DNA from: a virus
Length of the DNA stretch: 64,000 nucleotides
IMG/VR virus record: IMGVR_UViG_3300043172_000590
Coordinates: 1-64,000 of that record
Strand: one strand, 5' to 3'
Part shown: piece by piece, positions 1 to 7,281 of the stretch
Layout of the letters: every line of letters begins with the position of its first letter
How positions within the stretch are numbered: the stretch's first letter is position 1
Made by a program: the position numbers and the translations under genes
The notes under the pieces: model-generated
What the model saw: only the letters and a program-made list of their open reading frames with translations
The model's database searches: none
What the model was told of the DNA's origin: nothing

Positions 1-304
1 TTTTATATATCTTTAATTTTTTCAAGGTTCTTATTATCCCCTTCTCATTTTTAATCATTTCTATAAACGCAAGAATGCTGTCGTTTATAAGCCCCTGCTC
101 TTTAAGTATATAATATATTCTTTCGTAATTTTCCTGCTGGGAGAAAATCATATCTATTCTTTTTTTACTCCATCCGCTTATTTCGGCCTGATCGTTATAT
201 GTATGTTGAAGGTCTGAGAGGTTTAAAAATCCATTAGTGTCTTGTCTTATTGTAGTCCCAAAAAGTTTCCTGTCTGTAGATGTCATTATTGCTTTTGTTT
301 TCAT
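1..304 (-). CDS. KilA-N-like DNA-binding protein, 3' end cut by window edge
   Basis: The first 101 codons are visible; the gene runs off the left edge. The start at 304 lies about 25 bases behind a clear promoter. The N-terminus reads MKTKAIMTSTDRKLFGTTIR, then a GFLNLSDLQ segment, a GWSKKRIDMIF segment and an ENYERIYYILKEQGLI segment. This order of a short beta hairpin followed by helices fits phage KilA-N/antirepressor-type proteins, which bind DNA and often sit in phage control circuits. That family call is from memory of the motif order, and only the N-terminal part can be judged. It has its own promoter with a palindrome over the -33 element, which suggests regulated or autoregulated expression. 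Confidence 0.7.
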   Translation of the reverse strand, partial: MKTKAIMTSTDRKLFGTTIRQDTNGFLNLSDLQHTYNDQAEISGWSKKRIDMIFSQQENYERIYYILKEQGLINDSILAFIEMIKNEKGIIRTLKKLKIYK

Positions 305-329
305 CTCTATAACATTTGATTTGTTTATG

Positions 330-360
330 CAAATATAGAATAAAGGATTGGTAAACCAAT
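330..360 (-). promoter_or_regulatory. Bacteroidetes-type promoter with palindromic operator for the KilA-N-like gene
   Basis: On the minus strand a TTG (359-357) is followed after 19 bases by TATATTTG (337-330), an exact TAnnTTTG -7 box. A perfect 6-bp inverted repeat, ATTGGT-AA-ACCAAT (347-360), overlaps the -33 element and could be an operator. The predicted start leaves a leader of roughly 20 bases before the ATG at 304. Confidence 0.6.
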
Positions 361-431
361 AAATATTAATCAAAAACACACAGCCAAGTAACAAAATGTT
401 ACATAGTCTAGTTAGTAAAATACTAAACAGC

Positions 432-460
432 TACTCAGAGGGAATCGAACCCTCTGAGTA
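432..460 (-). terminator. Perfect 11-bp hairpin downstream of the 75-residue gene
   Basis: The arms 432-442 and 450-460 are perfectly complementary (TACTCAGAGGG / CCCTCTGAGTA) around a 7-base loop. It lies just after the stop of the leftward gene at 483 and just before the next promoter, so it probably ends or protects that transcript. There is no strong T run after it. On the minus strand the core reads GAGGGTTCGATTCCCTC, which looks like a tRNA T arm, but the rest of a cloverleaf is missing. Confidence 0.5.
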
Positions 461-482
461 AACCGTTTGGGAAGTTGATCTT

Positions 483-710
483 TTATTCACTTATAATTTC
501 ATCTACCCGATCATCCTCTGGCTCTTCCTTTTTTGCACTCACAAACCTATTGCATCCAAGCAATTCGCCACAATCACCATTAAACTCATCGTCATTATTT
601 GCTCTTATATCGCAATAAATCCAAGCAAATCCTTTTTTGCATTCTTCGCCTATACCTGTACAGTTAGCACAGCAATCTACATTTGTTTCAACTAAACTAA
701 ATTCTGCCAT
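483..710 (-). CDS. Small Cys-rich acidic protein
   Basis: 75 residues. The N-terminal two thirds carries seven Cys, including CCANC near residues 13-17, and the last 20 residues are mostly Glu/Asp. The Cys spacing suggests a metal site, but no known family is recognised. It is the last gene of the leftward group before the hairpin at 432-460. Confidence 0.6.
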   Translation of the reverse strand: MAEFSLVETNVDCCANCTGIGEECKKGFAWIYCDIRANNDDEFNGDCGELLGCNRFVSAKKEEPEDDRVDEIISE

Positions 711-745
711 AAAAATCAGCTTTTTAAATTATTTAAGTAAAAATT

Positions 746-1114
746 TTATCTCTTATATTCTAATTCTTCAAATCCGGACAATACATATTTGCAGAATAAA
801 ACTATAACAATGTGCTGAATACTACCTGAGAAAATTAAATACTCATTGAATCCCAAGAAGTAAATATGCATGAATATGGTTGCCCAAGTAGCGGTGCAGT
901 AGATGCAATATCCTAATGCATAGGCTATCTTTCCCTTGAATTTTCTCCACATTGAAGAGCCTGGGCGTCTGGATGACAAAACCCAAATGTTTAAAATATC
1001 ATACCAGAAATTGAAAATCATATTCCTTGGTTTAAGGCAATTCCTGAAAAATACTCCCAGAAAAGCTCCACCAATTCCGATTATCACAGATTCTAATAGT
1101 AAATACAAATTCAT
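746..1114 (-). CDS. Small membrane protein
   Basis: 122 residues with three likely membrane segments (about residues 3-23, 67-88 and 94-112); the second contains a CIYC pair. Its start overlaps the stop of the upstream gene by four bases (ATGA), so the two are translationally coupled. Function unknown. Proteins of this size and layout in phages may act in holin-like, exclusion or envelope-modifying roles, but nothing here decides between them. Confidence 0.7.
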   Translation of the reverse strand: MNLYLLLESVIIGIGGAFLGVFFRNCLKPRNMIFNFWYDILNIWVLSSRRPGSSMWRKFKGKIAYALGYCIYCTATWATIFMHIYFLGFNEYLIFSGSIQHIVIVLFCKYVLSGFEELEYKR

Positions 1115-1461
1115 ATAAGCGATTTTCTTTTTCCAGTCGAAAATTTAATAAACTTGTGCGGCAGGTTAATAACCATGCCACCAATATTCAACCGGCCCTC
1201 AATCCTTTCTTCTCCATCCCGGATCTCAACGGTGGTTACCTGCAGTAGTTTGGCGCTCTTGATTTGATTCTTAAGGAACAGCGGCTCTATTTTATTGTTT
1301 CCGGTCCTGAACTTAAACCAAGCGTGTTCAAAGGTCAATGTGGAGCGTTCTGTTTTAGATAGGCACATTTTATGCTTATTGTCAATCCATTCGCCGTTTC
1401 CGACTACTTCCCGAAATCTAGCAGGAAATATTTTAATAACCCCTCCGAAAGTTTGTTCCAT
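1111..1461 (-). CDS. Conserved-looking protein of unknown function
   Basis: 116 residues, soluble, rich in Lys and Arg at the C-terminus, predicted mainly beta. It is translated from the same leftward transcript as the SSB-like gene (stop at 1480) and overlaps the following membrane-protein gene by four bases. No family recognised. Confidence 0.7.
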   Translation of the reverse strand: MEQTFGGVIKIFPARFREVVGNGEWIDNKHKMCLSKTERSTLTFEHAWFKFRTGNNKIEPLFLKNQIKSAKLLQVTTVEIRDGEERIEGRLNIGGMVINLPHKFIKFSTGKRKSLI

Positions 1462-1479
1462 TTTATTAAATAAATTAGT

Positions 1480-1806
1480 TTACAATATTCTTATATCAGT
1501 AGGATAAATTTCAGCATCCCTAAACACTCTGTCTTCTATTTTGGTGATGTAATAATTGAGTACCCCTTCTATATAAATCTTGTCATGCCTGCGTAGTTTC
1601 GCCCCAACCCTTTTCGCCCTCAATCCCCGGACCATTACCCTATGGATGTCATCAACAATCTTCATTACGCCGGTTTCCTTATCCTCGGATGCTCTCTCTG
1701 TCCTGACATTTATCAATAAGAAATGCCTGTCTTGCCGGTTTATTATCTTAGGAGTCCCATATACCACCCCGACTATTATTACTTTTTGTGATGTTGATCT
1801 TGACAT
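1480..1806 (-). CDS. SSB-like OB-fold protein (early copy)
   Basis: 108 residues with the strand order of a single-stranded-DNA-binding protein: an N-terminal VIIVGVVYGTPKII strand pair, a middle HRVMVRGLRAKRVGAKLRRH segment matching the usual 'vv..g..A..v...l..Gd', IYIEGVLNYY, and a final DIRIL strand. It stops right after the OB fold, with no disordered acidic tail, unlike the second SSB-like gene at 27285-27713. A role in coating single-stranded DNA during replication or recombination is inferred from the family. The lack of the tail suggests it would not recruit partners as classical SSB does. Confidence 0.7.
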   Translation of the reverse strand: MSRSTSQKVIIVGVVYGTPKIINRQDRHFLLINVRTERASEDKETGVMKIVDDIHRVMVRGLRAKRVGAKLRRHDKIYIEGVLNYYITKIEDRVFRDAEIYPTDIRIL

Positions 1807-1812
1807 ACTGAT

Positions 1813-2265
1813 TTATATTTCAACATTTTTAAGTTCAATTTCTCCATTAGTTATTTCTGCTAAGTCGTGGAGGGTTTTAATAGGAATCCATTCTTTAGTC
1901 TCGTTATCAAACAAAAATATTGCACCATCCTTTTCTGATTGCATCCAGTATCTTCCTATTCTCCATACATCACCTACCGGCTCCACAATAACATTTTCAA
2001 ATATTACTTTCTTTTCGGCCGTTTTCCATGACTCTAACCTTTTATAAAATGCCTCATCAGTCTCCGCAAATCCCTTATCATTAATTGGCTTTATTCTCTT
2101 ATTAAACACCATCTCTTCGGTTAATGGTTGTTTGATGAAATTAGTATATCCAACAACGGTATCGAAACACAGTGCTTTGAATTGCATCCTTTTTATGATT
2201 ATATTACGCTCAGGGATTAAGATTTCAATAAATTGACTCAGTGTATGTAGTTTATTTATTTTCAT
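1813..2265 (-). CDS. Protein of unknown function
   Basis: 150 residues, soluble, mixed alpha/beta. The C-terminal half has a short aromatic stretch (VWRIGRYWMQ) and a segment AIFLFDNETKEWIPI that looks like a beta repeat. It lies directly upstream of the SSB-like gene with a 6-base gap, in one operon. No family recognised. Confidence 0.7.
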   Translation of the reverse strand: MKINKLHTLSQFIEILIPERNIIIKRMQFKALCFDTVVGYTNFIKQPLTEEMVFNKRIKPINDKGFAETDEAFYKRLESWKTAEKKVIFENVIVEPVGDVWRIGRYWMQSEKDGAIFLFDNETKEWIPIKTLHDLAEITNGEIELKNVEI

Positions 2266-2267
2266 AG

Positions 2268-2477
2268 TTATTTAGCTTTTAAATGATCTACGATAAACTG
2301 CGCCTCTGGTAATTGTAGCTTGCCTCCATTTTCCATCACATCTTTCGTGTCCTCTTCCTCGTTAAGTCCTGCGACTTGTTTGACATAGGCTTTCTTTTCA
2401 TGCCCGTTGTCGGTCAAGACGATTCCGACGATTCCACTCATGGATGATATCCATATTGCCTGTACTTCCTTGCTCAT
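2268..2477 (-). CDS. Small protein of unknown function
   Basis: 69 residues. The N-terminal half has short strands (AIWISS, GIVGIVLT) ending in a DNGHEKKAYVKQV segment; the C-terminal half is acidic and helical. It is separated by 2 bases from the next gene, so it is part of the same operon. No family recognised. Confidence 0.65.
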   Translation of the reverse strand: MSKEVQAIWISSMSGIVGIVLTDNGHEKKAYVKQVAGLNEEEDTKDVMENGGKLQLPEAQFIVDHLKAK

Positions 2478-2520
2478 AATTTCTATTGTTTTACCTCTCC
2501 TTTAGAGGAAAGGGGTTTGA

Positions 2521-2835
2521 TTAATCATCACCTATTACATAAATAAGCAATCCGACAAATACAATAAATCCTATAATAAATCCACCTATTGCCGCATACT
2601 GGAAGTTGTATTCTAATTGCACGTCAAACCATTTACGTAATAATAGTCCTGTATAATATGAAACATTAGCAACTACTATTGTTATTGTCAGATAGGCGGC
2701 AACTTCAAGTATTAAATAGTACCATTTGCTATCAATAGGAAGTAATTTTTCAATTATTAATGGCAATAATGGGAGTGCCACTGTAGCTATGAATATCACG
2801 CCAATTATATATCCAAATTCTATTACCAATATCAT
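2521..2835 (-). CDS. Small three-segment membrane protein
   Basis: 104 residues, very hydrophobic, with likely membrane segments at about residues 5-28, 38-66 and 80-101 and a short acidic C-terminus. Function unknown. It lies in the leftward operon between a secreted protein gene and the 69-residue gene. Confidence 0.65.
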   Translation of the reverse strand: MILVIEFGYIIGVIFIATVALPLLPLIIEKLLPIDSKWYYLILEVAAYLTITIVVANVSYYTGLLLRKWFDVQLEYNFQYAAIGGFIIGFIVFVGLLIYVIGDD

Positions 2836-2864
2836 AACTATCTATTTTAATTCATTAATATTAA

Positions 2865-3290
2865 CTATTTACGATATCCATTCTTTTTTAACCAACTCCA
2901 AAACCCATCTCTCGTAGGCTCTTTTAACTTTATATAACATATCTTCTCCCGGGTTATTTTTGTTGTGAATGTTTCTTTTTCGGAAGAGTCAACATAAGTG
3001 ACTATATTAAGATGGGTGGTGGTCCCAGAATAATCCCAGAGTATTACATTTTCATATTCCTTATATTCACCACATTCAATCAAAACCCATGCCGTATCAA
3101 TAGGAATAAGCTTCAACTCCCCACTTGATGCATCAATATCATAGTGCACTATCCCGTGTTCAGTGATGGTGTCTGGCACTATTTCAGAACATTCATCATG
3201 AAAGGCATTCCATAGTTTTAAATATTCGCTATCCTGTGGAAAAACCTGGCTATATATAGCCATTGTGATAATCAATAATAATGTTTTCAT
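2865..3290 (-). CDS. Secreted or periplasmic protein of unknown function
   Basis: 141 residues with an N-terminal Sec-type signal (MKTLLLIITMAIYSQVF) ending just before Gln, which is the usual Bacteroidetes cleavage context. The mature part has Cys pairs (CSEIVPD, LIECGEY) that could form a disulphide outside the cytoplasm. No domain recognised. A phage early gene coding for an exported protein could modify the infected cell surface; that is inference. Confidence 0.7.
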   Translation of the reverse strand: MKTLLLIITMAIYSQVFPQDSEYLKLWNAFHDECSEIVPDTITEHGIVHYDIDASSGELKLIPIDTAWVLIECGEYKEYENVILWDYSGTTTHLNIVTYVDSSEKETFTTKITREKICYIKLKEPTRDGFWSWLKKNGYRK

Positions 3291-3295
3291 AACTT

Positions 3296-4090
3296 CTATT
3301 TTAAAGTATTAATATTTATGATTGCTCCTTCTTTAAATGCTTTTTTTGCAAATTCCATATTCACGAGCCTATCATATACCTCGTCGGTTAATTTCCCTTT
3401 ATAACTGTTCGCAAGCTCAATAATATATTCCTTTTTAGCTTTAGCCCATGATAGATGTGCATCTATTTCCGATGAATAGAATCCGAGATTTATCCGGTTT
3501 CCATGTTTACCAATAAATGCCCTATATCTGCCATTTGAATATTCTCTAACTCCCATGAGCAATTTATTCTTTTTCGCATAATTAGAATGTACTGCTAGAT
3601 TTATTTTTCTTGGAACAAAACAACATCTGTCAAGGCGATACTCCCTATTCCCACTAATCAATATATCTTTATCAATTTCAAACCCTCTGATATAATTATC
3701 ATAAAACCACTTATTGAAATTAGTAAAACTATGCCATTCATCGCACACAAAACAATTTAAATACGTTGGTTTTCTTTTTTTATATTCAGTATTATATCCT
3801 CTCACAATCATTGCAGCCCAGACTTTATATGACAATTTAGTTAGGCTATCATTCTGTATGGATATGTTGCTTCCTATGTATCCAACACCGCAAACAGTTT
3901 TCTTTAGAAAATCAAGAACCTCCCCTTTTTTAATATTACCAAGCTGTGCTGTCACAATCGAACCGGTATTTACAAATTGGCATTCTATGCTTCTAGCGTG
4001 ATTATATTTAACAATAATTAAATCCCCGCAATTATTTGTACTAAACAATCTTCCTTCGTACTTTAATTTATTCTCTATTCTCTTACACAT
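3296..4090 (-). CDS. Free-standing endonuclease-like protein with AP2-type DNA-binding region
   Basis: 264 residues. The middle part (about residues 86-165) has the pattern YKVWAAMIVRGYN...NCFVCDEWHSFTNF..WF...EIDKDIL..GNREYR...CCFVPRKIN, which is typical of a phage family related to HNH homing endonucleases. Residues about 180-222 (MGVREYSNGRYRAFIG...INLGFYSSEIDA) match an AP2-like DNA-binding domain. The N-terminal 70 residues look like a second DNA-binding module. Such genes move between phage genomes on their own. It sits next to a tRNA-like inverted-repeat element (4121-4180), which may be relevant to its insertion. Confidence 0.75.
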   Translation of the reverse strand: MCKRIENKLKYEGRLFSTNNCGDLIIVKYNHARSIECQFVNTGSIVTAQLGNIKKGEVLDFLKKTVCGVGYIGSNISIQNDSLTKLSYKVWAAMIVRGYNTEYKKRKPTYLNCFVCDEWHSFTNFNKWFYDNYIRGFEIDKDILISGNREYRLDRCCFVPRKINLAVHSNYAKKNKLLMGVREYSNGRYRAFIGKHGNRINLGFYSSEIDAHLSWAKAKKEYIIELANSYKGKLTDEVYDRLVNMEFAKKAFKEGAIININTLK

Positions 4091-4120
4091 GATAAATAGT
4101 TTTTATATACGTTATTAGAA

Positions 4121-4180
4121 GTATTGGGGCAGGAACGCATAACCTCATTGAACTAAGCCGCTAAACTTAGACTCCAATAC
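4121..4180 (-). other. tRNA-like inverted-repeat element
   Basis: The ends are a perfect 7-bp inverted repeat (GTATTGG 4121-4127, CCAATAC 4174-4180), like an acceptor stem, and enclose a 5-bp hairpin (CTAAG 4153-4157, CTTAG 4166-4170) placed like a D arm. On the minus strand it also contains GGCTTAGTTCAATG and GTTATGCGTTC, words that resemble D-arm and T-arm sequences. At 60 bases it is too short for a full tRNA and has no convincing anticodon arm. It may be a decayed tRNA or an unrelated structured spacer. Confidence 0.35.
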
Positions 4181-4230
4181 AAATACAATAATTTACTCAT
4201 AGCCAATTGCTCTATTGTTATCATATAGTT

Positions 4231-4422
4231 TTAAATATTATATGGTGTTTTTAGTTTCTCAGGCTCGATCACCGACATATTTTTAATATAGTTATCAGTT
4301 TCAGTTTCACTTTCAGTTTCAGAAACTTCATTAATAATATTTTGCCCTTCTTCCTTCAACCATTCAGCGACCTTTTCTAATTGTTCTATTGTTAACTTAG
4401 CTTTATTTATTCCTAATGCCAT
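4231..4422 (-). CDS. Small acidic helical protein
   Basis: 63 residues with a helix around LTIEQLEKVAEWLKEEGQN and a low-complexity Ser/Glu/Thr run (SETESETETD). It begins inside the end of the upstream gene (20-base overlap in another frame), consistent with coupled translation. No family recognised. Confidence 0.6.
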   Translation of the reverse strand: MALGINKAKLTIEQLEKVAEWLKEEGQNIINEVSETESETETDNYIKNMSVIEPEKLKTPYNI

Positions 4423-4834
4423 AGCTACCTAGTTTTTCAAAATACCCCTTAATTTCAGCGTACTCTTTCTGGAATTTAAAATTGAATTCATTGTTTTTAT
4501 ACTCATTCTTGACATGGTAGTACATGCTTTTGTGCATTTCTACTTTGCGCATAATTTCGGTACGACAATGGCCATCTCCAAGTACATGGATACACAAGGA
4601 TATGAACACATACTTGCGCCTCACATTGTCCTTATGGCTATCCGACATTAATTGCTCGTGGGTCAATCCGTAGTGAAGTAATATAAATTTGTAAACGTTG
4701 GATATCACATCCCCCTCTGATTGTGGGAAATGCCCTGAAACATCATTCGCTACACGCTCGAAGCTAGTGAAGGGTATAAACGGTCCGTTCCGCTGCAGTT
4801 CTTTCAAAACAATATCATATACCTTGCTTCTCAT
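4403..4834 (-). CDS. DnaA domain IV-like DNA-binding protein (tentative)
   Basis: 143 residues, mostly helical. Residues about 70-115 (RRKYVFISLCIHVLGDG, CRTEIMRKV, HKSMYYHVKNEYK) have the layout of the C-terminal DNA-binding part of DnaA: a long 'R..Y.....' helix, a short helix-turn-helix, then a helix beginning where DnaA has DHSTV. The key signature is not exact, so this is a fold-level guess. If right, it could bind origin repeats. A -7 box TATGTTTG at 4867-4874 lies about 33 bases upstream of its start. Confidence 0.65.
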   Translation of the reverse strand: MRSKVYDIVLKELQRNGPFIPFTSFERVANDVSGHFPQSEGDVISNVYKFILLHYGLTHEQLMSDSHKDNVRRKYVFISLCIHVLGDGHCRTEIMRKVEMHKSMYYHVKNEYKNNEFNFKFQKEYAEIKGYFEKLGSYGIRNK

Positions 4835-4866
4835 ATATTGTTGAATTTTACGATTTTAGGTAAAAG

Positions 4867-4874
4867 CAAACATA
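4867..4874 (-). promoter_or_regulatory. -7 promoter box TATGTTTG
   Basis: An exact TAnnTTTG on the minus strand ahead of the gene at 4403-4834. No clear TTG lies at the expected upstream distance, so it may be weak or need an activator. Confidence 0.4.
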
Positions 4875-4903
4875 CGGCAGATTGAGTTAAGAATGAAACT
4901 GAA

Positions 4904-5101
4904 TTACACTTTGCCAGCCTCCTCAATCTTTCGCTCCAACCACTGCACATAATCGGATGTATAGAATGTATCATCGCCAATATTAGCGTCGGCAATAGCT
5001 TCTGAGTGATGATAGCAGATGTCGTCAACTTGATATTCCGTGGCTGAAACTACAGCGTTATGTCCAGTGTCGCTTCGGTATTTGATATGTAGGTCTTTCA
5101 T
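4904..5101 (-). CDS. Small protein of unknown function
   Basis: 65 residues. It has a beta-like N-terminal half (MKDLHIKYRSDTGHNAV) and a C-terminal segment FYTSDYVQWLERKIEEAG that resembles the end of many small phage proteins of unknown role. It follows the Cys-rich gene at 5108 by 6 bases in the same transcript. Confidence 0.65.
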   Translation of the reverse strand: MKDLHIKYRSDTGHNAVVSATEYQVDDICYHHSEAIADANIGDDTFYTSDYVQWLERKIEEAGKV

Positions 5102-5107
5102 TTTGAT

Positions 5108-5656
5108 TTAATTTCTTTTGTATTCAGTACGAATGTTGGACGGACCCCAACTTAAGGGCTCCATTTTTCTTATAAACTCATTTAGTTCAGAAATCTTAAT
5201 GGACAAGTCCTTAGGTAATTCTCCCTCTGAATTCTCCGGTAAATCATCCTCCCATAAAGATTCATCTATTTCTGTTGCATAATTTGGGCTACATATCACC
5301 AACTTCAGGTCTGACGGAGACATGCCATTCTCTTCTAGGTAATTCTCTATATCATCAACATCCCAGAAGTACTCATCTCCATCGTATAGACAGACTGGAG
5401 ATTTCATATCCCATTCCTCGAATGCGTATCTGCCATACATCTCATTACTATGCTTAATGCGGCAATACTCACATCTACTATACCTTCTAGGCTTCAATTT
5501 TCCGCATTCGCATTTAGAATGGGTGCTTCCATTGTATCTCGCAGTCCTTTCGTCAGAACCAAAAAACAATCCATTTCGACTAACCCATCCTGTGACAGTC
5601 TTTAGAGATGCAGCCGCGTCATCTGTGTATAAAATAATTATTTCTTCTTTTTCCAT
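5108..5656 (-). CDS. Zinc-finger-like protein of unknown function
   Basis: 182 residues. A four-Cys motif CECGK..(10)..CEYC lies at about residues 49-66, right after a GWVSRNGLFFG segment, and probably binds zinc. The remainder is acidic, with WDVDDIENYLEENGM suggesting a helix-loop unit. This type of 'Cys-finger plus acidic domain' protein recurs in phages without a known role. Confidence 0.7.
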   Translation of the reverse strand: MEKEEIIILYTDDAAASLKTVTGWVSRNGLFFGSDERTARYNGSTHSKCECGKLKPRRYSRCEYCRIKHSNEMYGRYAFEEWDMKSPVCLYDGDEYFWDVDDIENYLEENGMSPSDLKLVICSPNYATEIDESLWEDDLPENSEGELPKDLSIKISELNEFIRKMEPLSWGPSNIRTEYKRN

Positions 5657-5702
5657 GATTTTATAATGGTTTTAAGGTTTAATCCTTAGCGCTTTAATGA
5701 CA

Positions 5703-5978
5703 CTATTTTTGCCCATCTTTTCCGACTTTAGCAAATCCAATTAATCCACCAGTAGAAGCAACAACCTTGCTGAATGGGCTGCCGAAGGCAATGGATGATA
5801 TCGGGTCCATCGCAACACTGACGGGTGGCTTGACATATGCATCACATACATTATGCCCGGAAGTGTGTCCAATTAATGTATTTGGATTACCGCAATTGCT
5901 GTCATTGAATTCTGCACAGGTATCACACGAGCCCTCTCCTTTAACTGCTGATATCCTGTGGTTGTGTTTTGATTTCAT
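5703..5978 (-). CDS. Small Cys-containing protein from a probable leaderless mRNA
   Basis: 91 residues if started at 5978 (MKSKHNHRIS). A longer reading from 5996 would place the -7 box inside the gene. With the box TATGTTTG ending at 5983, the transcript would begin at or next to this ATG. The protein has four Cys (SCDTCAEF, NCGN, HNVCDAY) and an ISSIAFGSPFSKVV segment. It is similar to small metal-binding phage proteins but not assignable. Confidence 0.6.
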   Translation of the reverse strand: MKSKHNHRISAVKGEGSCDTCAEFNDSNCGNPNTLIGHTSGHNVCDAYVKPPVSVAMDPISSIAFGSPFSKVVASTGGLIGFAKVGKDGQK

Positions 5979-5982
5979 AACA

Positions 5983-6013
5983 CAAACATATGCCAAATAT
6001 CATTTAGAACAAA
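5983..6013 (-). promoter_or_regulatory. Promoter giving a near-leaderless transcript
   Basis: On the minus strand TTTG (6013-6010), 19 bases, TATGTTTG (5990-5983), four bases, then the ATG at 5978. Both elements match the Bacteroidetes consensus. Confidence 0.6.
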
Positions 6014-6024
6014 TTCAAATAGCA

Positions 6025-6047
6025 AAAGAGGCGATTTGAGCCTCTTT
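6025..6047 (-). terminator. Rho-independent terminator
   Basis: An 8-bp stem AAAGAGGC / GCCTCTTT (6025-6032, 6040-6047) with a 7-base loop, followed on the minus strand by a T-rich stretch. It ends the leftward group coming from 6172 and lies directly before the promoter at 5983-6013. Confidence 0.65.
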
Positions 6048-6171
6048 CTGCACCTCTGGACATATCTATGTGCCACAAAAGGGATATGATTGAAATTTTG
6101 AAGGATGAAGTGGGTTGAGTGGGAAATTTGGGGATTAGTAAGGAATAACTAATATGGAATAAGGGCTAATG

Positions 6172-6459
6172 TTAAAGCCACATTGCGTTATCTATCGCTG
6201 CCCTGCCGCAAATACTGCAGGATACGCTCGCGCTTGATATATAGATATCCTTTTCTCTAAGGAAGTGCAACTTGTCGTCATTGCACATATTCAAATTAAG
6301 TTTCTCTTTTTTGGTTTTTTCAAATAAGGTACCATCAAATCCATCGGTAAATCCATAAATCACATCTCCTTTGTCATTGCATTCGTGGTCCGTAGGTTCT
6401 CCGCCGCACATAAAGCCAGTCATATTGCCTACCTTGAATTGTCTGCATCCTTGTCTCAT
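6172..6459 (-). CDS. Cys-rich protein of unknown function
   Basis: 95 residues with seven Cys, including a C-terminal CSICG that looks like half of a zinc knuckle and an N-terminal MRQGCRQF. It is the last gene before the terminator at 6025-6047 and starts 2 bases after the ADP-ribosyltransferase candidate. No family recognised. Confidence 0.6.
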   Translation of the reverse strand: MRQGCRQFKVGNMTGFMCGGEPTDHECNDKGDVIYGFTDGFDGTLFEKTKKEKLNLNMCNDDKLHFLREKDIYISSASVSCSICGRAAIDNAMWL

Positions 6460-6461
6460 AC

Positions 6462-6992
6462 TCAGAGTATTATAATTTCAGATTCCTTATTCCTGTTGAT
6501 ATATGCAAAAACATCTTCTTTATAAATGCCTCGTATTTTTATATGACTTTTGTTAAACATTTTTGCGTACTGATTAGCATATTCTTCGTGTAGCGTCCAC
6601 GAGAGGCCCTTGTCGTCGCCAGAAGTGTTCTGGGCCCTATAGACATTGAATTCATCCGGTAGGGCTTCGAGAAATGCATGTTCTTCTGGTGCGCTAAAGT
6701 AGTTCCTATGCTTCCGTCCGGAGGACATTAGCCCTTTAAATATTGATGCTAATCCAGTACTGCCGCAGATTATCCACACTGTTCTCAATAGCTCCCAGTA
6801 CCGGTAATCCGAAAGTAGGTGGCAATGTTGCATGAAGATGGTTAGTACTTTATCTCTGTCGTGCTCTATATCCCACGCAACCATCAACTTCTTGGCTATC
6901 TTACTGTCCCTTTTTGCGACTTTAGCTGGTATCTGAGGATATCTGCGCGTCATCGGCACTTGTTGGTTGTTTGACAATGTGTTTAGTTTCAT
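6462..6992 (-). CDS. Putative mono-ADP-ribosyltransferase
   Basis: 176 residues. The C-terminal half shows the three landmarks of the R-S-E class of ADP-ribosyltransferases in the right order: Arg119 in FNVYRAQ, Ser131 in GLSWTL, and E170-S-E172 (an ExE pair) in NKESEIII near the end. An aromatic, helical N-terminal domain precedes it (about residues 30-95). Enzymes of this class move ADP-ribose from NAD onto proteins or nucleic acids; T4 uses three (Alt, ModA, ModB) on host RNA polymerase and ribosomal proteins. A role in taking over the host is inferred. The match was made by eye and the N-terminal region has no recognised relation. Confidence 0.65.
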   Translation of the reverse strand: MKLNTLSNNQQVPMTRRYPQIPAKVAKRDSKIAKKLMVAWDIEHDRDKVLTIFMQHCHLLSDYRYWELLRTVWIICGSTGLASIFKGLMSSGRKHRNYFSAPEEHAFLEALPDEFNVYRAQNTSGDDKGLSWTLHEEYANQYAKMFNKSHIKIRGIYKEDVFAYINRNKESEIIIL

Positions 6993-7008
6993 ATCGTAAG
7001 GAATCAGG

Positions 7009-7269
7009 TTAATCTATTCCAGGCAATGGGCACCAATGAGTGACGACTCCTGGCGCAGGTATGGATGGGATACTAAAATAATACCCGGTAAGGAGCCCGG
7101 CACCGGTCAATGAACGTGGTCCGCCATAAGCAACTTCTTCGGGAGTGTAATGCACGCAGGCTATCGTCCTTCTTTTCTCTCTGCCCCATTTAGTATAATC
7201 CAACAGCACCAACACGTCTTCTCCGACCTTAGGCTTTTTGTCTTCTAATTTTATCCATGATTTATCCAT
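7009..7269 (-). CDS. DUF551-family protein
   Basis: 86 residues matching the layout of DUF551: an N-terminal SWIKLEDKKPKVGEDVLVLL and a C-terminal VVTHWCPLPGID, where the family usually has 'ThW.plP.p'. DUF551 proteins are common in phages and their function is not known. It lies in the leftward operon, 16 bases before the ADP-ribosyltransferase candidate. Confidence 0.75.
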   Translation of the reverse strand: MDKSWIKLEDKKPKVGEDVLVLLDYTKWGREKRRTIACVHYTPEEVAYGGPRSLTGAGLLTGYYFSIPSIPAPGVVTHWCPLPGID

Positions 7270-7281
7270 AAAGCTATAAAT

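Noticed and set aside
432-460. Possible tRNA (T-arm-like GAGGGTTCGATTCCCTC)
   Set aside because: Only the T arm fits. The 11-bp perfect stem and missing anticodon, D and acceptor arms fit a simple hairpin terminator better.
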